DNA from: Thermoproteota archaeon
GTDB lineage: Archaea; Thermoproteota; Thermoprotei_A; Sulfolobales; Desulfurococcaceae
Assembly: GCA_030550615.1 (NCBI GenBank)
Contig: JAUQPA010000013.1
Span: forward strand, 1-34,723
Direction: 5' to 3'
Length of the DNA: 34,723 bases
Shown here piece by piece: positions 17,151 through 26,938 of this stretch; position 1 is the stretch's first letter, and every line of letters begins with the position of its first letter. The notes beneath the pieces are model-generated. The model saw only the letters and a list, made by a program, of their open reading frames with translations. It was not told the DNA's origin and ran no database searches. The position numbers and the translations under genes are program-made.

Positions 17151-17165
17151 TATTTAAATATAAGG
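17151..17165 (-). promoter_or_regulatory. TATA box of tbp
   Basis: The minus strand reads CCTTATATTTAAATA about 30-40 nt before the TTG start. Spacing places transcription start close to the GGTG site, giving a very short leader. Confidence 0.5.
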
Positions 17166-17190
17166 GGTTTATAAGGATATACTTTTAAAA

Positions 17191-18852
17191 CTAGATCAAA
17201 AAAGATAAAATAAGCGGGGTACCGAATACATAGAACAATAGAAGAACACTGGATTCCCTTAAGCTAGGACTCAGTTGTTTCTTAATCAAATCCACGCTGT
17301 TACCCATTAACTTAAGGTTCATTCTGCAATTATAGATCCTAGCACCTGTTAAAGGTTTAATATTCCTTATTTCCATGGATGCGTTTTCGACATCACGCAC
17401 TAGATCACGCGAATCATGTACAGGTATGTATGCGATATGTGCTCTTGTACCCGTCTCACTGTGCTCATCATTAGTTATAACCTCAACATAAGCTGTACCA
17501 ATGTTCTTCATGGCTTTCAACAGGGAATCTCTAGCACCTGGTTTCATATTGTTTCCTCTTAGATACAGTATACATGCCTCCTCTCTGTTTTCACCACTTA
17601 TGCAAACTATACATCCATATCCACTAACTAATCCAGGTGCATTTGATTCGAAACATTTGTATCTATATAGAACTTCAACGGGTTCCCTTTTCTGGTATTC
17701 CTCGATTTTACCTAATGTAATGTCAAGTAATTTCCTTAAGTCATCGAGATCAGGTTCCTCCTGGAGCTCCCAGTTGTGAGCATCAAGTATCACAATGTCG
17801 CCGAGACCTCTATTGCGAGCTTTTAACTCATATTCTAATTGAATACCATATGGTAAGTCATCTATTCCTTTACCTGGTCTTGAAACTACTATAAACGATA
17901 ATTTGTCGAACACGATGCCTATTAGTTGCCAATCACTATTTTTTACTGAAAAAGCGCCCTTGTAGAGCAAACGTTTACCATCGTTGCTTACTAGTGATTT
18001 AACTAGTTCTTCAACGTATTTACTTGTGTAATAGGAGGAAGCTATGTTTCTATCATGCGATCCAAGGCCATGTAATGTCAATATGTTCCTGTAGCCAATT
18101 TTCTTGAATGCATCCGTTAGTACTATGGGAAGCCTGCTACTACCTATATTTGAAAATGGTCCATAGTGTACATCCGTGTAAATTAAAGCTAGATCACCTA
18201 GTTCTATTATTCGTGGATTAACATATTGGATCTCTCCTATTTGATCAAATGCTTTTTCAATATCAGTTCTTCTATCAAGCCAGTTACGTAGAAATAATGT
18301 CCCTAGATCTGGGAGTGAATAATGATCAATTTTACGCCTGGACATAAATGAATAGATGAGTAAGTCGAGGAAGACGAGAGCAAATACCAATAATAAACCA
18401 ACTACTACCTGAAATATTGTGTAGTATCCTAAAAAATAAGCTACAAGTAAAGTAATGCAGGGGGGTGCCGTTGGTATAGTTATTCTCAATGAACTTGTGC
18501 CATCCAAACCCATTACAACCACAGCGAGCATTGTTACTGATGAAACAATAGCTACAAGAACTTTGTTTGTTAACAGTGAGAAAATAGATGTGTAAACAAG
18601 AATTGCTAGAGACATGCCTATTAAACGCTTAATTTTGTGGAACACGCTTTGCTTGAAGATCTTGGAGTAAACATGTAGAGTTACAAATACTAGTAAACTA
18701 TTCAATAAGATTAATAAAGCATACTTACCCATCGAAAGAACAACTACGAGCCCTGTTGCCATTAGAATTGCAGCTAGAATTTGCCAATTAGGTAACGTGA
18801 ACAATATTGTGTAATACTTGCTCACTATGGCCTTCGGCCTATATATATCCAC
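17191..18852 (-). CDS. DUF2070 membrane protein
   Basis: Archaeal family DUF2070, about 553 residues. The N-terminal 180 or so contain about six membrane helices (for example WQILAAILMATGLVVVL and LLILLNSLLVFVTLHVY). The rest is a soluble domain with conserved polar motifs: LALIYTDVHYGPFSNIGSSR, LTLHGLGSHDRN and DIVILDAHNW. The repeated Asp and His residues suggest a metal-dependent hydrolase, but no activity is known to me. The GTG at 18861 is part of a GGTG site; GTG 18852, 6 nt after it, is taken as the start. It lies between tbp and the GPN GTPase, all on the minus strand but with separate intergenic gaps. Confidence 0.88.
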   Translation of the reverse strand: MDIYRPKAIVSKYYTILFTLPNWQILAAILMATGLVVVLSMGKYALLILLNSLLVFVTLHVYSKIFKQSVFHKIKRLIGMSLAILVYTSIFSLLTNKVLVAIVSSVTMLAVVVMGLDGTSSLRITIPTAPPCITLLVAYFLGYYTIFQVVVGLLLVFALVFLDLLIYSFMSRRKIDHYSLPDLGTLFLRNWLDRRTDIEKAFDQIGEIQYVNPRIIELGDLALIYTDVHYGPFSNIGSSRLPIVLTDAFKKIGYRNILTLHGLGSHDRNIASSYYTSKYVEELVKSLVSNDGKRLLYKGAFSVKNSDWQLIGIVFDKLSFIVVSRPGKGIDDLPYGIQLEYELKARNRGLGDIVILDAHNWELQEEPDLDDLRKLLDITLGKIEEYQKREPVEVLYRYKCFESNAPGLVSGYGCIVCISGENREEACILYLRGNNMKPGARDSLLKAMKNIGTAYVEVITNDEHSETGTRAHIAYIPVHDSRDLVRDVENASMEIRNIKPLTGARIYNCRMNLKLMGNSVDLIKKQLSPSLRESSVLLLFYVFGTPLILSFLI

Positions 18853-18962
18853 GATATTCACCAGTAATTTTACTAGGTAGTTGAAGCTCTACATTGACTG
18901 AAAATAATTAATTCAAGAATTAGGGAATAAATACTTAAAACGATATGGGGATATCTCCTAAA

Positions 18963-19730
18963 CTACGTTAAGTCACCGCATGCGCAAAATGCTTCGTGGA
19001 GAATAGTATGTAGTTGTTCCATATCATTAGGTTCCATGGCAGAAATCAACACAGCTCTAAAAGGTCCTTTGGTTTTAGTTGCTATTTCCACGAGATCTGG
19101 AATAATATCAGTTGCTAATCCTTCATTTTCTACTTCATGAATAAGTTTCGATGGATTTTCAATGAGTAGTTTAAGAAGCTTTATATTCATGGCGATATCT
19201 CTCTTATTAACTATTGGAACAGCAAGTAATCCCGTTTTGATCTGTATTAACACATATAGAAACCATAAGAAAACAGCATCCGTGACTTTTGAAATAGCTG
19301 ATGCATCAATAACGTAGGCAATCACAGTGTTCCCTATGTTTCTAAGTTTTGATAGAAACAAATTGCTTGCAGGTCTAAACAAGAATGCCTCCATTTGACC
19401 CGGGGTATCTATTAGTATTAAATCCCACTTACTTGGATTCAAAAAAGGCTGATTTTGAAATATTACATCTATTTTCTCTGCGATTAAATCAGATGCTTTT
19501 ATAAATGCTCCATTGGGGCCTAAGTTGTAGCGTTCCATTATGTCTCTGAGAGTAAATAGTTTTCTAATATCAAAAACAGGTTTATACCCTAATTCTTCAG
19601 CCCCAGGATCTAGGTTTACGGGTGCAACTTTAAGCAAGAGTTTTTTTCTGCACCATTCAGCATATGCTTTGACTAAACTGGTTTTACCTGACCCGGCGGG
19701 CCCAACAAATACAACGTTTACTGCTGGCAA
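18963..19730 (-). CDS. GPN-loop GTPase
   Basis: Archaeal homologue of the eukaryotic GPN/XAB1 GTPases that help assemble RNA polymerase II; the archaeal role is unproven. The 255 residues show the Walker A GPAGSGKTS (10-18), the diagnostic insertion GPN at 71-73 (YNLGPNGA), switch II DTPGQ (108-112), and base-specificity NKRD (175-178). GPN proteins work as dimers, with the GPN loop reaching the partner's nucleotide. TTG 19730 is preceded by GGGAG with a 5-nt spacer. It lies directly downstream of the DNA ligase gene, with 81 bp between them. Confidence 0.93.
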   Translation of the reverse strand: MPAVNVVFVGPAGSGKTSLVKAYAEWCRKKLLLKVAPVNLDPGAEELGYKPVFDIRKLFTLRDIMERYNLGPNGAFIKASDLIAEKIDVIFQNQPFLNPSKWDLILIDTPGQMEAFLFRPASNLFLSKLRNIGNTVIAYVIDASAISKVTDAVFLWFLYVLIQIKTGLLAVPIVNKRDIAMNIKLLKLLIENPSKLIHEVENEGLATDIIPDLVEIATKTKGPFRAVLISAMEPNDMEQLHTILHEAFCACGDLT

Positions 19731-19811
19731 AACTGCTCCCTTATTCTTATCTACTCTTCATTGTTTTTGATCGAAAGATGAATTCATGGCTGTAAATAGA
19801 ATGCTTCGATT

Positions 19812-21629
19812 CTAAGGCTCTGTTGTAGGTTCAATTGTGATTTTCTTCAACTGCCTGCTGTACATTTCAACTAGTTCTCGGCTAGTAGTTGCATCCTCGG
19901 GTCTTTTATCGGGTCTCCATCTTATAAATCTTGGGAATCTAATTGATATACCTGCGTCTGATTTGATCACTCCTCTTGCACAAGTGTGTATTGGTGAAAG
20001 AGTGAGCTCTGCTCCAATTACTTCTGCTACGAGCACTGGATCAGTCCACACGTCAGGCTCCATTTCAGCTACAACTCTTGGGTGTTTTCGATCTCTTATA
20101 TATGGTTTTAATAATTCAGGCAGGCGATCTAAATCTTCATCTTTGAAACCGGATCCAACCTTGCATACTGTTTCAAACACGTCTTTTTCTTCATTGTATG
20201 CTGCCATTAGTAATGCACCGTATTTTCCTCCTCTTCTACCTTTCCCGTGAAAAGCACCTACAACGACTAGATCAACTGTGTCTGCCATTTCGCTCTTGTA
20301 GTCTCGTTTATATTTTATCCAGAGCCAGCCTCTAGTACCTGCTTGATATACAGCGTCTTTATGTATTGCTTTTATCATGACCCCCTCCGCGCCTTCACTT
20401 ATTGCTTTGAGAAAGAACTTTTCAAGTTCCTCCGGCGTGTTCGTTTTAACGTATTCAGCTATTGTGAAATCATCTGATTTCTCAATGATTTTCTCGAGGG
20501 TAGCTCTTCTTTCAGGTAATGGTTCAACGGTGTAGTCCTTGCCGTTTAAGTAGAGAAGGTCAAATAGGAAGACTTTAACTGGGTACTCTTTAATAGCCAG
20601 GTGTATGTCGTGTTTTCTCTTCCTGTGCATTAATTCCTGAAATGGTTTGAGTTCACCAGTCTCTGGATCATACGTCACAATCTCGCCTTCAATTATTACC
20701 TCGTCTGCTTTAACATGATCTATCACTTTCTGCACGACATCGGGATATTGATGCGTTATGTTCTCCAGCCTCCTCGAGTAGATCCATATGTTGTTGTTTT
20801 TCTTATGAATCTGTGCCCGCTCTCCATCATATTTATACTCAACGAATCCCTCGCCTCCTACTTTAACAAGTATCTCCCTTGGATCACTTAATCTCTCAGC
20901 CAACATTGGCCTTATAGGTACACCGACCTCGGGTTTTATTGTTTTAATTGCTTCTAATCCCTGTGTTGCAAGTATTTTTGCAACTTCCCCTAGGTCCGCC
21001 CGAAGATTATATGCTCGCTCGATAATCGGTCTGGAGAAAGCTCCTCCACCGAAAGTTGTAGCTAGAGCATCCATTATAGTTGCGTCGCCTATTCCAACTC
21101 TGAGTTTACCCTCAATGAATCTAACTATGAATTTAGCCTCCTTCGGTGAAGAATCTCTTATTAAACCAGCTGTAAGCCTTATTTTAAGATCCTTGCTTCC
21201 TTCACCCTGCGTTGTTGCTATTTTCACAAGTGTATTGTAAGCTGAAAGAACAGTTAGTTCTGTCGAAGCTTTTTGTGTGAAAGCAAATAAGGTAGCTCCA
21301 GTTGCTTTTGATTGCAGTTGTTGTTTCAGCTTCTCAACAGCTTTCCCCAGATCTCCTGTTTGCTTAGCTAATTGCTCGACTTCTCTCTCAGACACGTTGC
21401 AGGCTAGGGATATTGCTTTAACCAATAACTTTTCGCCAACACCTAACTCAGGCATTCCTCTCCAATCAGGCCATAAAACTCCTTGAACCAGGTAAACTAC
21501 TTTGTCAATTATATCGGGAGGAGTAGCCTTGAATAAATTTACAAGTAACGCAACCATCTGGGTTCTTGCTGTAATAAGCTCTAATTTATCCATAGTTTCA
21601 GCGAGTAAACGAAGAGGCATATCAACCAT
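19812..21629 (-). CDS. lig: ATP-dependent DNA ligase
   Basis: Replicative archaeal DNA ligase, about 605 residues, normal length. It has an N-terminal DNA-binding domain (residues 1-240), then the adenylation domain with motif [11 protein letters not shown] (the Lys of KYDG takes the AMP), [19 protein letters not shown] and [10 protein letters not shown], and the OB domain with [10 protein letters not shown] and a C-terminal [19 protein letters not shown] motif. It seals nicks using ATP. Two in-frame ATGs exist at 21638 and 21629; the second is preferred because the first abuts the GAGGG and the TATA box at 21645-21658 predicts transcription starting near 21630, which suggests a leaderless or nearly leaderless message. 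Residue numbers shift by only three between the choices. Confidence 0.96.
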   Translation of the reverse strand: MVDMPLRLLAETMDKLELITARTQMVALLVNLFKATPPDIIDKVVYLVQGVLWPDWRGMPELGVGEKLLVKAISLACNVSEREVEQLAKQTGDLGKAVEKLKQQLQSKATGATLFAFTQKASTELTVLSAYNTLVKIATTQGEGSKDLKIRLTAGLIRDSSPKEAKFIVRFIEGKLRVGIGDATIMDALATTFGGGAFSRPIIERAYNLRADLGEVAKILATQGLEAIKTIKPEVGVPIRPMLAERLSDPREILVKVGGEGFVEYKYDGERAQIHKKNNNIWIYSRRLENITHQYPDVVQKVIDHVKADEVIIEGEIVTYDPETGELKPFQELMHRKRKHDIHLAIKEYPVKVFLFDLLYLNGKDYTVEPLPERRATLEKIIEKSDDFTIAEYVKTNTPEELEKFFLKAISEGAEGVMIKAIHKDAVYQAGTRGWLWIKYKRDYKSEMADTVDLVVVGAFHGKGRRGGKYGALLMAAYNEEKDVFETVCKVGSGFKDEDLDRLPELLKPYIRDRKHPRVVAEMEPDVWTDPVLVAEVIGAELTLSPIHTCARGVIKSDAGISIRFPRFIRWRPDKRPEDATTSRELVEMYSRQLKKITIEPTTEP

Positions 21630-21644
21630 GATACGCATACCCTC

Positions 21645-21658
21645 AAATATAAATATAG
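21645..21658 (-). promoter_or_regulatory. TATA box of the DNA ligase gene
   Basis: The minus strand reads CTATATTTATATTT about 16-29 nt before ATG 21629, so the message should begin at or just before the start codon. Confidence 0.5.
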
Positions 21659-21762
21659 TGTTAAACCTAATTAAAAGAAGCCGGGATATTATCCTTAATG
21701 ATCTCTATCTTTGATGATATAGGTCATATGGAATAATAATCCCTTTAGTTAATGATAATATA

Positions 21763-21822
21763 GTTAGATGATGAAAACCCGGCAAGTATGAACGATGATT
21801 TATCAGAGTTAGACTGAATTAC
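21763..21822 (+). ncRNA. Probable C/D-box guide RNA
   Basis: In the 256-bp gap between the ligase and phosphodiesterase genes, the plus strand has box C ATGATGA (21768-21774), a D'-like ATGA (21788-21791), a C'-like ATGATTT (21795-21801), and box D CTGA (21814-21817). Exactly 12 nt (ATCAGAGTTAGA) separate C' from D, the standard archaeal guide spacing; 13 nt separate C from D'. The terminal boxes are perfect, the internal pair degenerate. An AATAATAA element near 21731-21738 could be the promoter. It would guide 2'-O-methylation of rRNA or tRNA; no target is recognised. Confidence 0.5.
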
Positions 21823-21885
21823 ATGAGGTGGTATTTATGGTCATTTCGTGGATAGATCTTAAAGGGGTTTGAGAGAAAAAATCAG

Positions 21886-24069
21886 TTACTTGGTTTTTCT
21901 AAAAACAAAATATCCTACTAGTATTCCTACTATCAATAGAATTATAGCTATTATTGATGTGGTCGCTATATCCAGCTCCCTAACTATTGATGTAGATATT
22001 TCGGTTTTTGTAGAGATATATGTTAATGAACTTGTCGTAATCTGCGTTAGAGTTGAAGTTCGAGTTTGTGTTACTGTACTATACTGTGTAAGTAGCTGAG
22101 TTATAGTTGTTGCCTGTGTTAAAGTCTTCGTGGCTGTGATCTCGTAAATACTAAATATTGGTGGCATTTTAGCATCTCTTGGTGGATTAATATTAAGTAT
22201 TTTTGCTATTGTCGGAGCTATTTGAAGCACCGATGCTTCTCCTAGATATCCTCCTTTAACACCTGGGCCGGTTGAAACAAATACTGCTTTTAGTTCTCTG
22301 TAATATGGTAATACCGGGCCATGATCTCCCGTTGAGGAAACATACGGTTTGATTGTTTCTATTTCAATTGCTTTACCAGTAGCTGGATCTTGTCTGAGAG
22401 CAGTTGAACTAGTGTAGCCAGGTTTCAGAGCAAATACTATGTCGCCCGTTCTAATGCCACTTAGACCGATGATTTTGCTTTCATCCCTGGTTATAACCAA
22501 GTCAAATACGTGTTCACCTGTATCGGGGTCTCTATATGATCTCAATATTTCCATGATTGATTTAACTACGTTATCGTAATCGGTGGGTGATACAGTACCG
22601 TTTGTTTCTCTTCCAATAAGGTTCACGAATATGTGTCCATGGTATGTAACGTATGCAAGTGTACCAGTTAAATTAACTCTAAAGGCGGTATCAACAGATA
22701 TAAAGCCGTTATTTAATAATATGCCGTTTACGTATACTACTTTCTTAACCGGGTATTGTCCATGGTCAGATATCAGCATTACCACAGTATTGCTTAAGTC
22801 AACGTTGTTCAATATATTGCCAACGAATTCGTCAATCATTTTATAGGTTCTTTCAATCAGACTCCAGTAGTAGCTGGCTTTCTCTGGGTTATAGTATGGT
22901 GTTGTAGGATCAGTTAATCCGAGGAATTGATGATAAACATTATCTACCACAGGGGTATAGGACATTATTAAATCCCAATCATAATTTTTGATCATATAAA
23001 TGGTGAACTCCATGAAGAAGAGATTAGTAAAGTATACTGTTTCCATATATGTTTCTTCATCATACCACCCTCTCGATAAACCCGTGTAATCTCCATCAGT
23101 AAAAGTTCCTGTTTTAACAACAACATTGTTCCATATATCACGAGCAACTGTTTCATTATTGAACCAAGGAGCCTCAAGTGGTCTCGTTAGCCCTCTATAC
23201 AGCCGGAAATCATCGATTGGATTTAGTCTTAGTGCCTTAAATAGTGGAGCTATTGTATAAGTTTTATTTGCATATACAATGGTTGTATTAATTGGTTTAC
23301 TCCATTCACCTTCACTTAATATAGCATATGCTTTAGATAGGTCTTTCACTGGTGTGATAGCTAATTTATCATATTTACCGTCTCCGTTTAAATCAGCTAG
23401 ATAAAGGTACCATGAGGTGTCGCCGATTTTAATTGATGATTCAAGTGCAGATGAAACTGTCCCCAGTACTTTTTCTACGTTAATCCAGTCCGTGGCTTGT
23501 TTGAACTCTATATAGGTTCCGCCAGATATTGTTTTATTAGTGGTGTAGAGAGCTGATGATGTAAAAGCTGCTGATGCATCATATATGTTGAATAGTAGAG
23601 CGCGAGATACGTTCCAAGCTGGCGGAGTGCTTTGAGGAAAAGACACCACTACTGCTTTTAACCCGGCTTTATCGGCAGTTATCCATATAGGTTCTGATAC
23701 CATATATAATCCACTAAATCCTGAAACAGTTGACGTTACAGGGGTATTCGGTAAGTGAATAGAGTTTCCGGTAATTCCGTTTACTCCAGGTGGTGCGCCG
23801 GTGGATATGGCGGCGTGAGCGACAGCTGTAGCAGTTGGATATACAGTTACAAGCTCTGCGTATACTCCATTATTCATCATTCTAGATATATTTGGTAATT
23901 TTCCTTCACTAGCTAACTTAGTAAGATGATCAAACCTCATTGCATCAGCACTTAAAATAACAACTCTATATCTACTTGTTGAGTTAACAGAATTGCTGTA
24001 GAGTACTATAGGTGCTGTAATGATTGATATTATTAGAACGAGTAGTAGAATTACGTGAGGCTTATTCAT
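21886..24069 (-). CDS. Surface-anchored phosphodiesterase/nucleotide pyrophosphatase (alkaline phosphatase superfamily)
   Basis: 727 residues. Residues 5-25 are a signal or anchor helix. The catalytic domain follows: VVILSADAMRFDH (first metal Asp, D42), YPTATAVAHAA with the probable nucleophile T81, NVVYHQFLGL-like VDNVYHQFLG, VMLISDHGQYPV and STGDHGPVLPYY with the remaining metal ligands. This is the type I phosphodiesterase/NPP arrangement. The C-terminus has a Thr/Ser-rich stalk of about 45 residues (TQATTITQLLTQYSTVTQ), then one membrane helix (TSIIAIILLIVGILVGYFV) and a short basic tail. It should sit on the outer face of the cell membrane and cleave phosphodiester or phosphate bonds of external substrates. 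The start ATG 24069 follows GGGAG closely. Confidence 0.87.
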   Translation of the reverse strand: MNKPHVILLLVLIISIITAPIVLYSNSVNSTSRYRVVILSADAMRFDHLTKLASEGKLPNISRMMNNGVYAELVTVYPTATAVAHAAISTGAPPGVNGITGNSIHLPNTPVTSTVSGFSGLYMVSEPIWITADKAGLKAVVVSFPQSTPPAWNVSRALLFNIYDASAAFTSSALYTTNKTISGGTYIEFKQATDWINVEKVLGTVSSALESSIKIGDTSWYLYLADLNGDGKYDKLAITPVKDLSKAYAILSEGEWSKPINTTIVYANKTYTIAPLFKALRLNPIDDFRLYRGLTRPLEAPWFNNETVARDIWNNVVVKTGTFTDGDYTGLSRGWYDEETYMETVYFTNLFFMEFTIYMIKNYDWDLIMSYTPVVDNVYHQFLGLTDPTTPYYNPEKASYYWSLIERTYKMIDEFVGNILNNVDLSNTVVMLISDHGQYPVKKVVYVNGILLNNGFISVDTAFRVNLTGTLAYVTYHGHIFVNLIGRETNGTVSPTDYDNVVKSIMEILRSYRDPDTGEHVFDLVITRDESKIIGLSGIRTGDIVFALKPGYTSSTALRQDPATGKAIEIETIKPYVSSTGDHGPVLPYYRELKAVFVSTGPGVKGGYLGEASVLQIAPTIAKILNINPPRDAKMPPIFSIYEITATKTLTQATTITQLLTQYSTVTQTRTSTLTQITTSSLTYISTKTEISTSIVRELDIATTSIIAIILLIVGILVGYFVFRKTK

Positions 24070-24229
24070 GCTCCCACGTGATTTCTTAAGTAAGTAGAAA
24101 TTTAAAAGTATTACCGGGGCACTTTAAGACGCTATCACTTAAAATAGACCTTACATAGAGAAATAGTTACTTATGCATGTTGCCATTGTAAAACATAAAT
24201 ACCTTAATATAGCATTAATCTAAGTAGTG

Positions 24230-24730
24230 ATGAGGCGGGCAGCCTCTTGGACCATGAAGTGGAATGAAGAACTCAATGCTCAATCTGATAACCCATTTGT
24301 ACCTGGACTAGTAATTGTCATGGACCTGGATAAGTTCGAAGAATACGTTCTGCAACATGGATTAAGCCAATACGAGCCGAATATTATAACAGGTGAATTA
24401 ACAAACTTCATTGAGGAATTTGCTGTAAAACACAGAGGAGTGGTTATATATGGATTAGATCGCGATAGGGGGACAGAAGAAGCAATTATAGAAATACCGT
24501 TTGGATATGAATATTTATCATCTATTATTAAAGACCTCGAGGAATTAAAGAAGAAAGTCGAAGAACATGGAGTTTCAATATCAATAGCTGTAATATGCGA
24601 CTATGTTACTGGAAAACCTGCTAGAAATAGAAGAGAAGCGTATCATGGAACTCCAGGTAGGAGCAGAGCAATCAAGGTACTAAAAGCTATTAAGCGTAGA
24701 GGTGGAGGAAGAATATTAGTACTTGCTTAA
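24230..24730 (+). CDS. Palm-domain (nucleotidyl cyclase / GTP cyclohydrolase III-like) protein
   Basis: 166 residues. The order of elements resembles the palm fold shared by GGDEF enzymes, nucleotide cyclases and archaeal GTP cyclohydrolase III: strand VPGLVIVMDLDKFEEYV with two Asp residues in the metal position, a helix, a hairpin (GVVIYGLDRDRGTEEAIIEI), a helix (LEELKKKVEEHG), a strand (SISIAVICDY), and a final helix and strand. The assignment is from fold pattern and weak motif likeness, not clear homology. ATG 24230 is preceded by a TATA-like ACATAAATACC at 24192-24202, consistent with a leaderless message. The phosphatase gene begins 11 nt after its stop, so the two form an operon. A role in nucleotide metabolism or signalling is speculative. 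Confidence 0.5.
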   Translation: MRRAASWTMKWNEELNAQSDNPFVPGLVIVMDLDKFEEYVLQHGLSQYEPNIITGELTNFIEEFAVKHRGVVIYGLDRDRGTEEAIIEIPFGYEYLSSIIKDLEELKKKVEEHGVSISIAVICDYVTGKPARNRREAYHGTPGRSRAIKVLKAIKRRGGGRILVLA

Positions 24731-24741
24731 TGTAAAAATCA

Positions 24742-25653
24742 TTGGGTTTAAAATTGCATACTTGGATTATTGAAAATAAACTAGCACAATCACCACTCCC
24801 AAACCTATCCGAAATTAATAAATTAAGTAAATACTTTACAGGAGTGGTTGTTCTAACAATGCAACATGAAATGCCATTAATTTACATTGATAAACTATTG
24901 GAGAACGGGTTGGATGTTCTTCATTTACCAACTTTTGATCATCACCCGGTTGATTTGTTAGATCTTCTCAGAGCTATATTATTTATAGAAAAACATATCA
25001 GAGAAGGAGGTGCAGTACTTGTTCATTGCTATGGCGGAGTCGGAAGAAGTGGATTAACGACATCTGCTTACCTAGTATACAAAGGTTTAAATTTATATGA
25101 TGCAGTCAAGTACGTTAGAAGTAAAGTACCCGGTTCGTTGGAAAATCAATGGCAATTACAAATACTCGAAGACTTATACACGTTAATAAACACCGTGGGA
25201 AGTCACATGATCAACGAGTTTATGAAATTCGTTAATAAACTAAGCACGAACGACGTTGTCTCCTACAAGCATTTATCTAAAGTATTGCAGTTCACGATAG
25301 AATTATACAATATCCTGGAATTTGCTAAGGATGTTGATTTAAAAAAAGAAACAGAGTCATCAATGATACATATTCATAGAGAAGACTTCTATGTGGAAAT
25401 AGTGAATTCACTTGGATTGAAAGAGATTAATGAAAGCCTTCTCGCGAATTTATCTCATACTTTGGACTATACTATGGATTCTAGGGTTGTCGTATTGTAT
25501 GATAGGCATATCGATAAACCAGAGGTAATGCTTCTATGTCGTGATAATTGCAACGATATTGCGACAGTATTCCTGCAAGAATTAAGGAAATATAGTCATA
25601 TCATTACCGACATTCCGGATGTTTACTGGGATATCTTTTTGAACTACGTATGA
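24742..25653 (+). CDS. Dual-specificity protein phosphatase-like protein
   Basis: 303 residues. Residues 1-150 form a cysteine-dependent phosphatase: the P-loop HCYGGVGRSG gives Cys96 and Arg102 in the CX5R pattern, and LHLPTFDHHPVD supplies the likely general acid (D66). The last 150 residues form a separate domain without a known match; it includes RVVVLYDRHIDKPEVMLLCR near the end. It should remove phosphate from Tyr/Ser/Thr in proteins or from another phosphorylated substrate. The TTG start has no clear ribosome site; a later TTG (24754) would lose a few residues. It lies 11 nt behind the palm-domain gene and is almost certainly cotranscribed. Confidence 0.82.
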   Translation: MGLKLHTWIIENKLAQSPLPNLSEINKLSKYFTGVVVLTMQHEMPLIYIDKLLENGLDVLHLPTFDHHPVDLLDLLRAILFIEKHIREGGAVLVHCYGGVGRSGLTTSAYLVYKGLNLYDAVKYVRSKVPGSLENQWQLQILEDLYTLINTVGSHMINEFMKFVNKLSTNDVVSYKHLSKVLQFTIELYNILEFAKDVDLKKETESSMIHIHREDFYVEIVNSLGLKEINESLLANLSHTLDYTMDSRVVVLYDRHIDKPEVMLLCRDNCNDIATVFLQELRKYSHIITDIPDVYWDIFLNYV

Positions 25654-25719
25654 GACCTTATACCTAAGAGAACGATGAAAAATTAATGTTAATTTTTAAA
25701 TAAGCATTCAGCCAGCTAC

Positions 25720-26850
25720 TTAGGGTGCTTCCATATACCGGAATACTAGTGTATCTAGGAATTTTATTCTCTTGGGTATTGGTGGATGCGTGGAGAAGAA
25801 TTCGGATATATCTTCAGCTTCCATTTTCTTTAATTCTTCAACTACTCTATCTACGTCAATGTTTCTAACTTCTCTTTCAACTGGTGGATAGCGATAGAAT
25901 GGATCAGCATATGCGTTTGTAAATGCATATATGAATAATGCTTTTATCTTACTACCCGATACGAATTCTTTAGCTAGTTTATTAGCGTTGTAGTATACGT
26001 GTATTCTTGCAAGTGCTCTCTGCATGGATCTGTTGCTTGTTGCAAATGCTCCAGCTGCATCAGCATAGTACTCTCGTAACCTGCTGAACGCGAGCACCAG
26101 GACTTGGACTATGAAGCTGAGGATTATCGCTATGACTCCTGCAAGTACAAGTAATAATCCTCCACCTTCCCTTCTTCTCTCTGAATACGCCCTTGCGTAA
26201 CCGGATAAGAACCCAGCTCTTACTAGAAACACGCCCATGAAGTAAAGCAGACTAGGAATCAATCCCATAAATAACATTATTGAATTATCCTTGTGTCTAT
26301 GATGTCCCAGCTCGTGTCCTATAATTGCTCTTAATTCATCTGGATTAGCAATCTCCATGAGGCTATTGGTTACAGCAACGTATTTTCCGAATAAGAAGTT
26401 TCCATATGCAAATGCGTTTGGCGGTCCGCTAACTAAAACAGCCTTCGGGGGTTTACCAAGTCCAAGCCTTCTCGCAACATCGTTTACTATTTCTTGCAAT
26501 TGGGCGTTCGGCTTAGCATTGTACATTAAATTGATCGTTAACGGTGAAATCAAATATGAAATAATATTTAAAACTAGAATCAGCATTATAATTGAAGCAA
26601 CAAATCCAGCGGTTATTTCCATCCCAAGCAAGCCGGCTAATAAATATGCTGTAATCCCTACTCCAGCGAAGCCTGCTATTACAATTATCAACCCTATTAT
26701 AGCCATTGATGTTTGCAGTGAGAACTTGTTTGAGAATTTCCTAGCTACTCGTGGAGCTACGTAACCAGCTACAATCAGTAATACCACGAACCCAATAATG
26801 TAGGCTAGCATCAAAGACATTAAGGTGAATGGATCATAAAACAACCACAT
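25720..26850 (-). CDS. htpX: HtpX-like M48 zinc metalloprotease
   Basis: Membrane protease of family M48, 376 residues, slightly longer than bacterial HtpX. The zinc site is IIGHELGHHRHKD (H179, E180, H183), with the third ligand in SRLREYYADAAG (E260). Helices flank it: two to three at residues 8-105, and a pair around 195-255. The active site should face the cytoplasm; HtpX removes damaged membrane proteins. An insertion after the second pair (YSERRREGGG) is charged. ATG 26850 follows GGTGAT with an 8-nt spacer after GGTG. It sits next to the secreted Lon-type protease gene on the same strand, with 88 bp between. Confidence 0.92.
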   Translation of the reverse strand: MWLFYDPFTLMSLMLAYIIGFVVLLIVAGYVAPRVARKFSNKFSLQTSMAIIGLIIVIAGFAGVGITAYLLAGLLGMEITAGFVASIIMLILVLNIISYLISPLTINLMYNAKPNAQLQEIVNDVARRLGLGKPPKAVLVSGPPNAFAYGNFLFGKYVAVTNSLMEIANPDELRAIIGHELGHHRHKDNSIMLFMGLIPSLLYFMGVFLVRAGFLSGYARAYSERRREGGGLLLVLAGVIAIILSFIVQVLVLAFSRLREYYADAAGAFATSNRSMQRALARIHVYYNANKLAKEFVSGSKIKALFIYAFTNAYADPFYRYPPVEREVRNIDVDRVVEELKKMEAEDISEFFSTHPPIPKRIKFLDTLVFRYMEAP

Positions 26851-26938
26851 TACATTATCACCTTTTCATACTATAATCTACATAATACTCGACATCCTAT
26901 TAAATTTATTCATTGTAACAACCGCGGTTGTTTATGAC

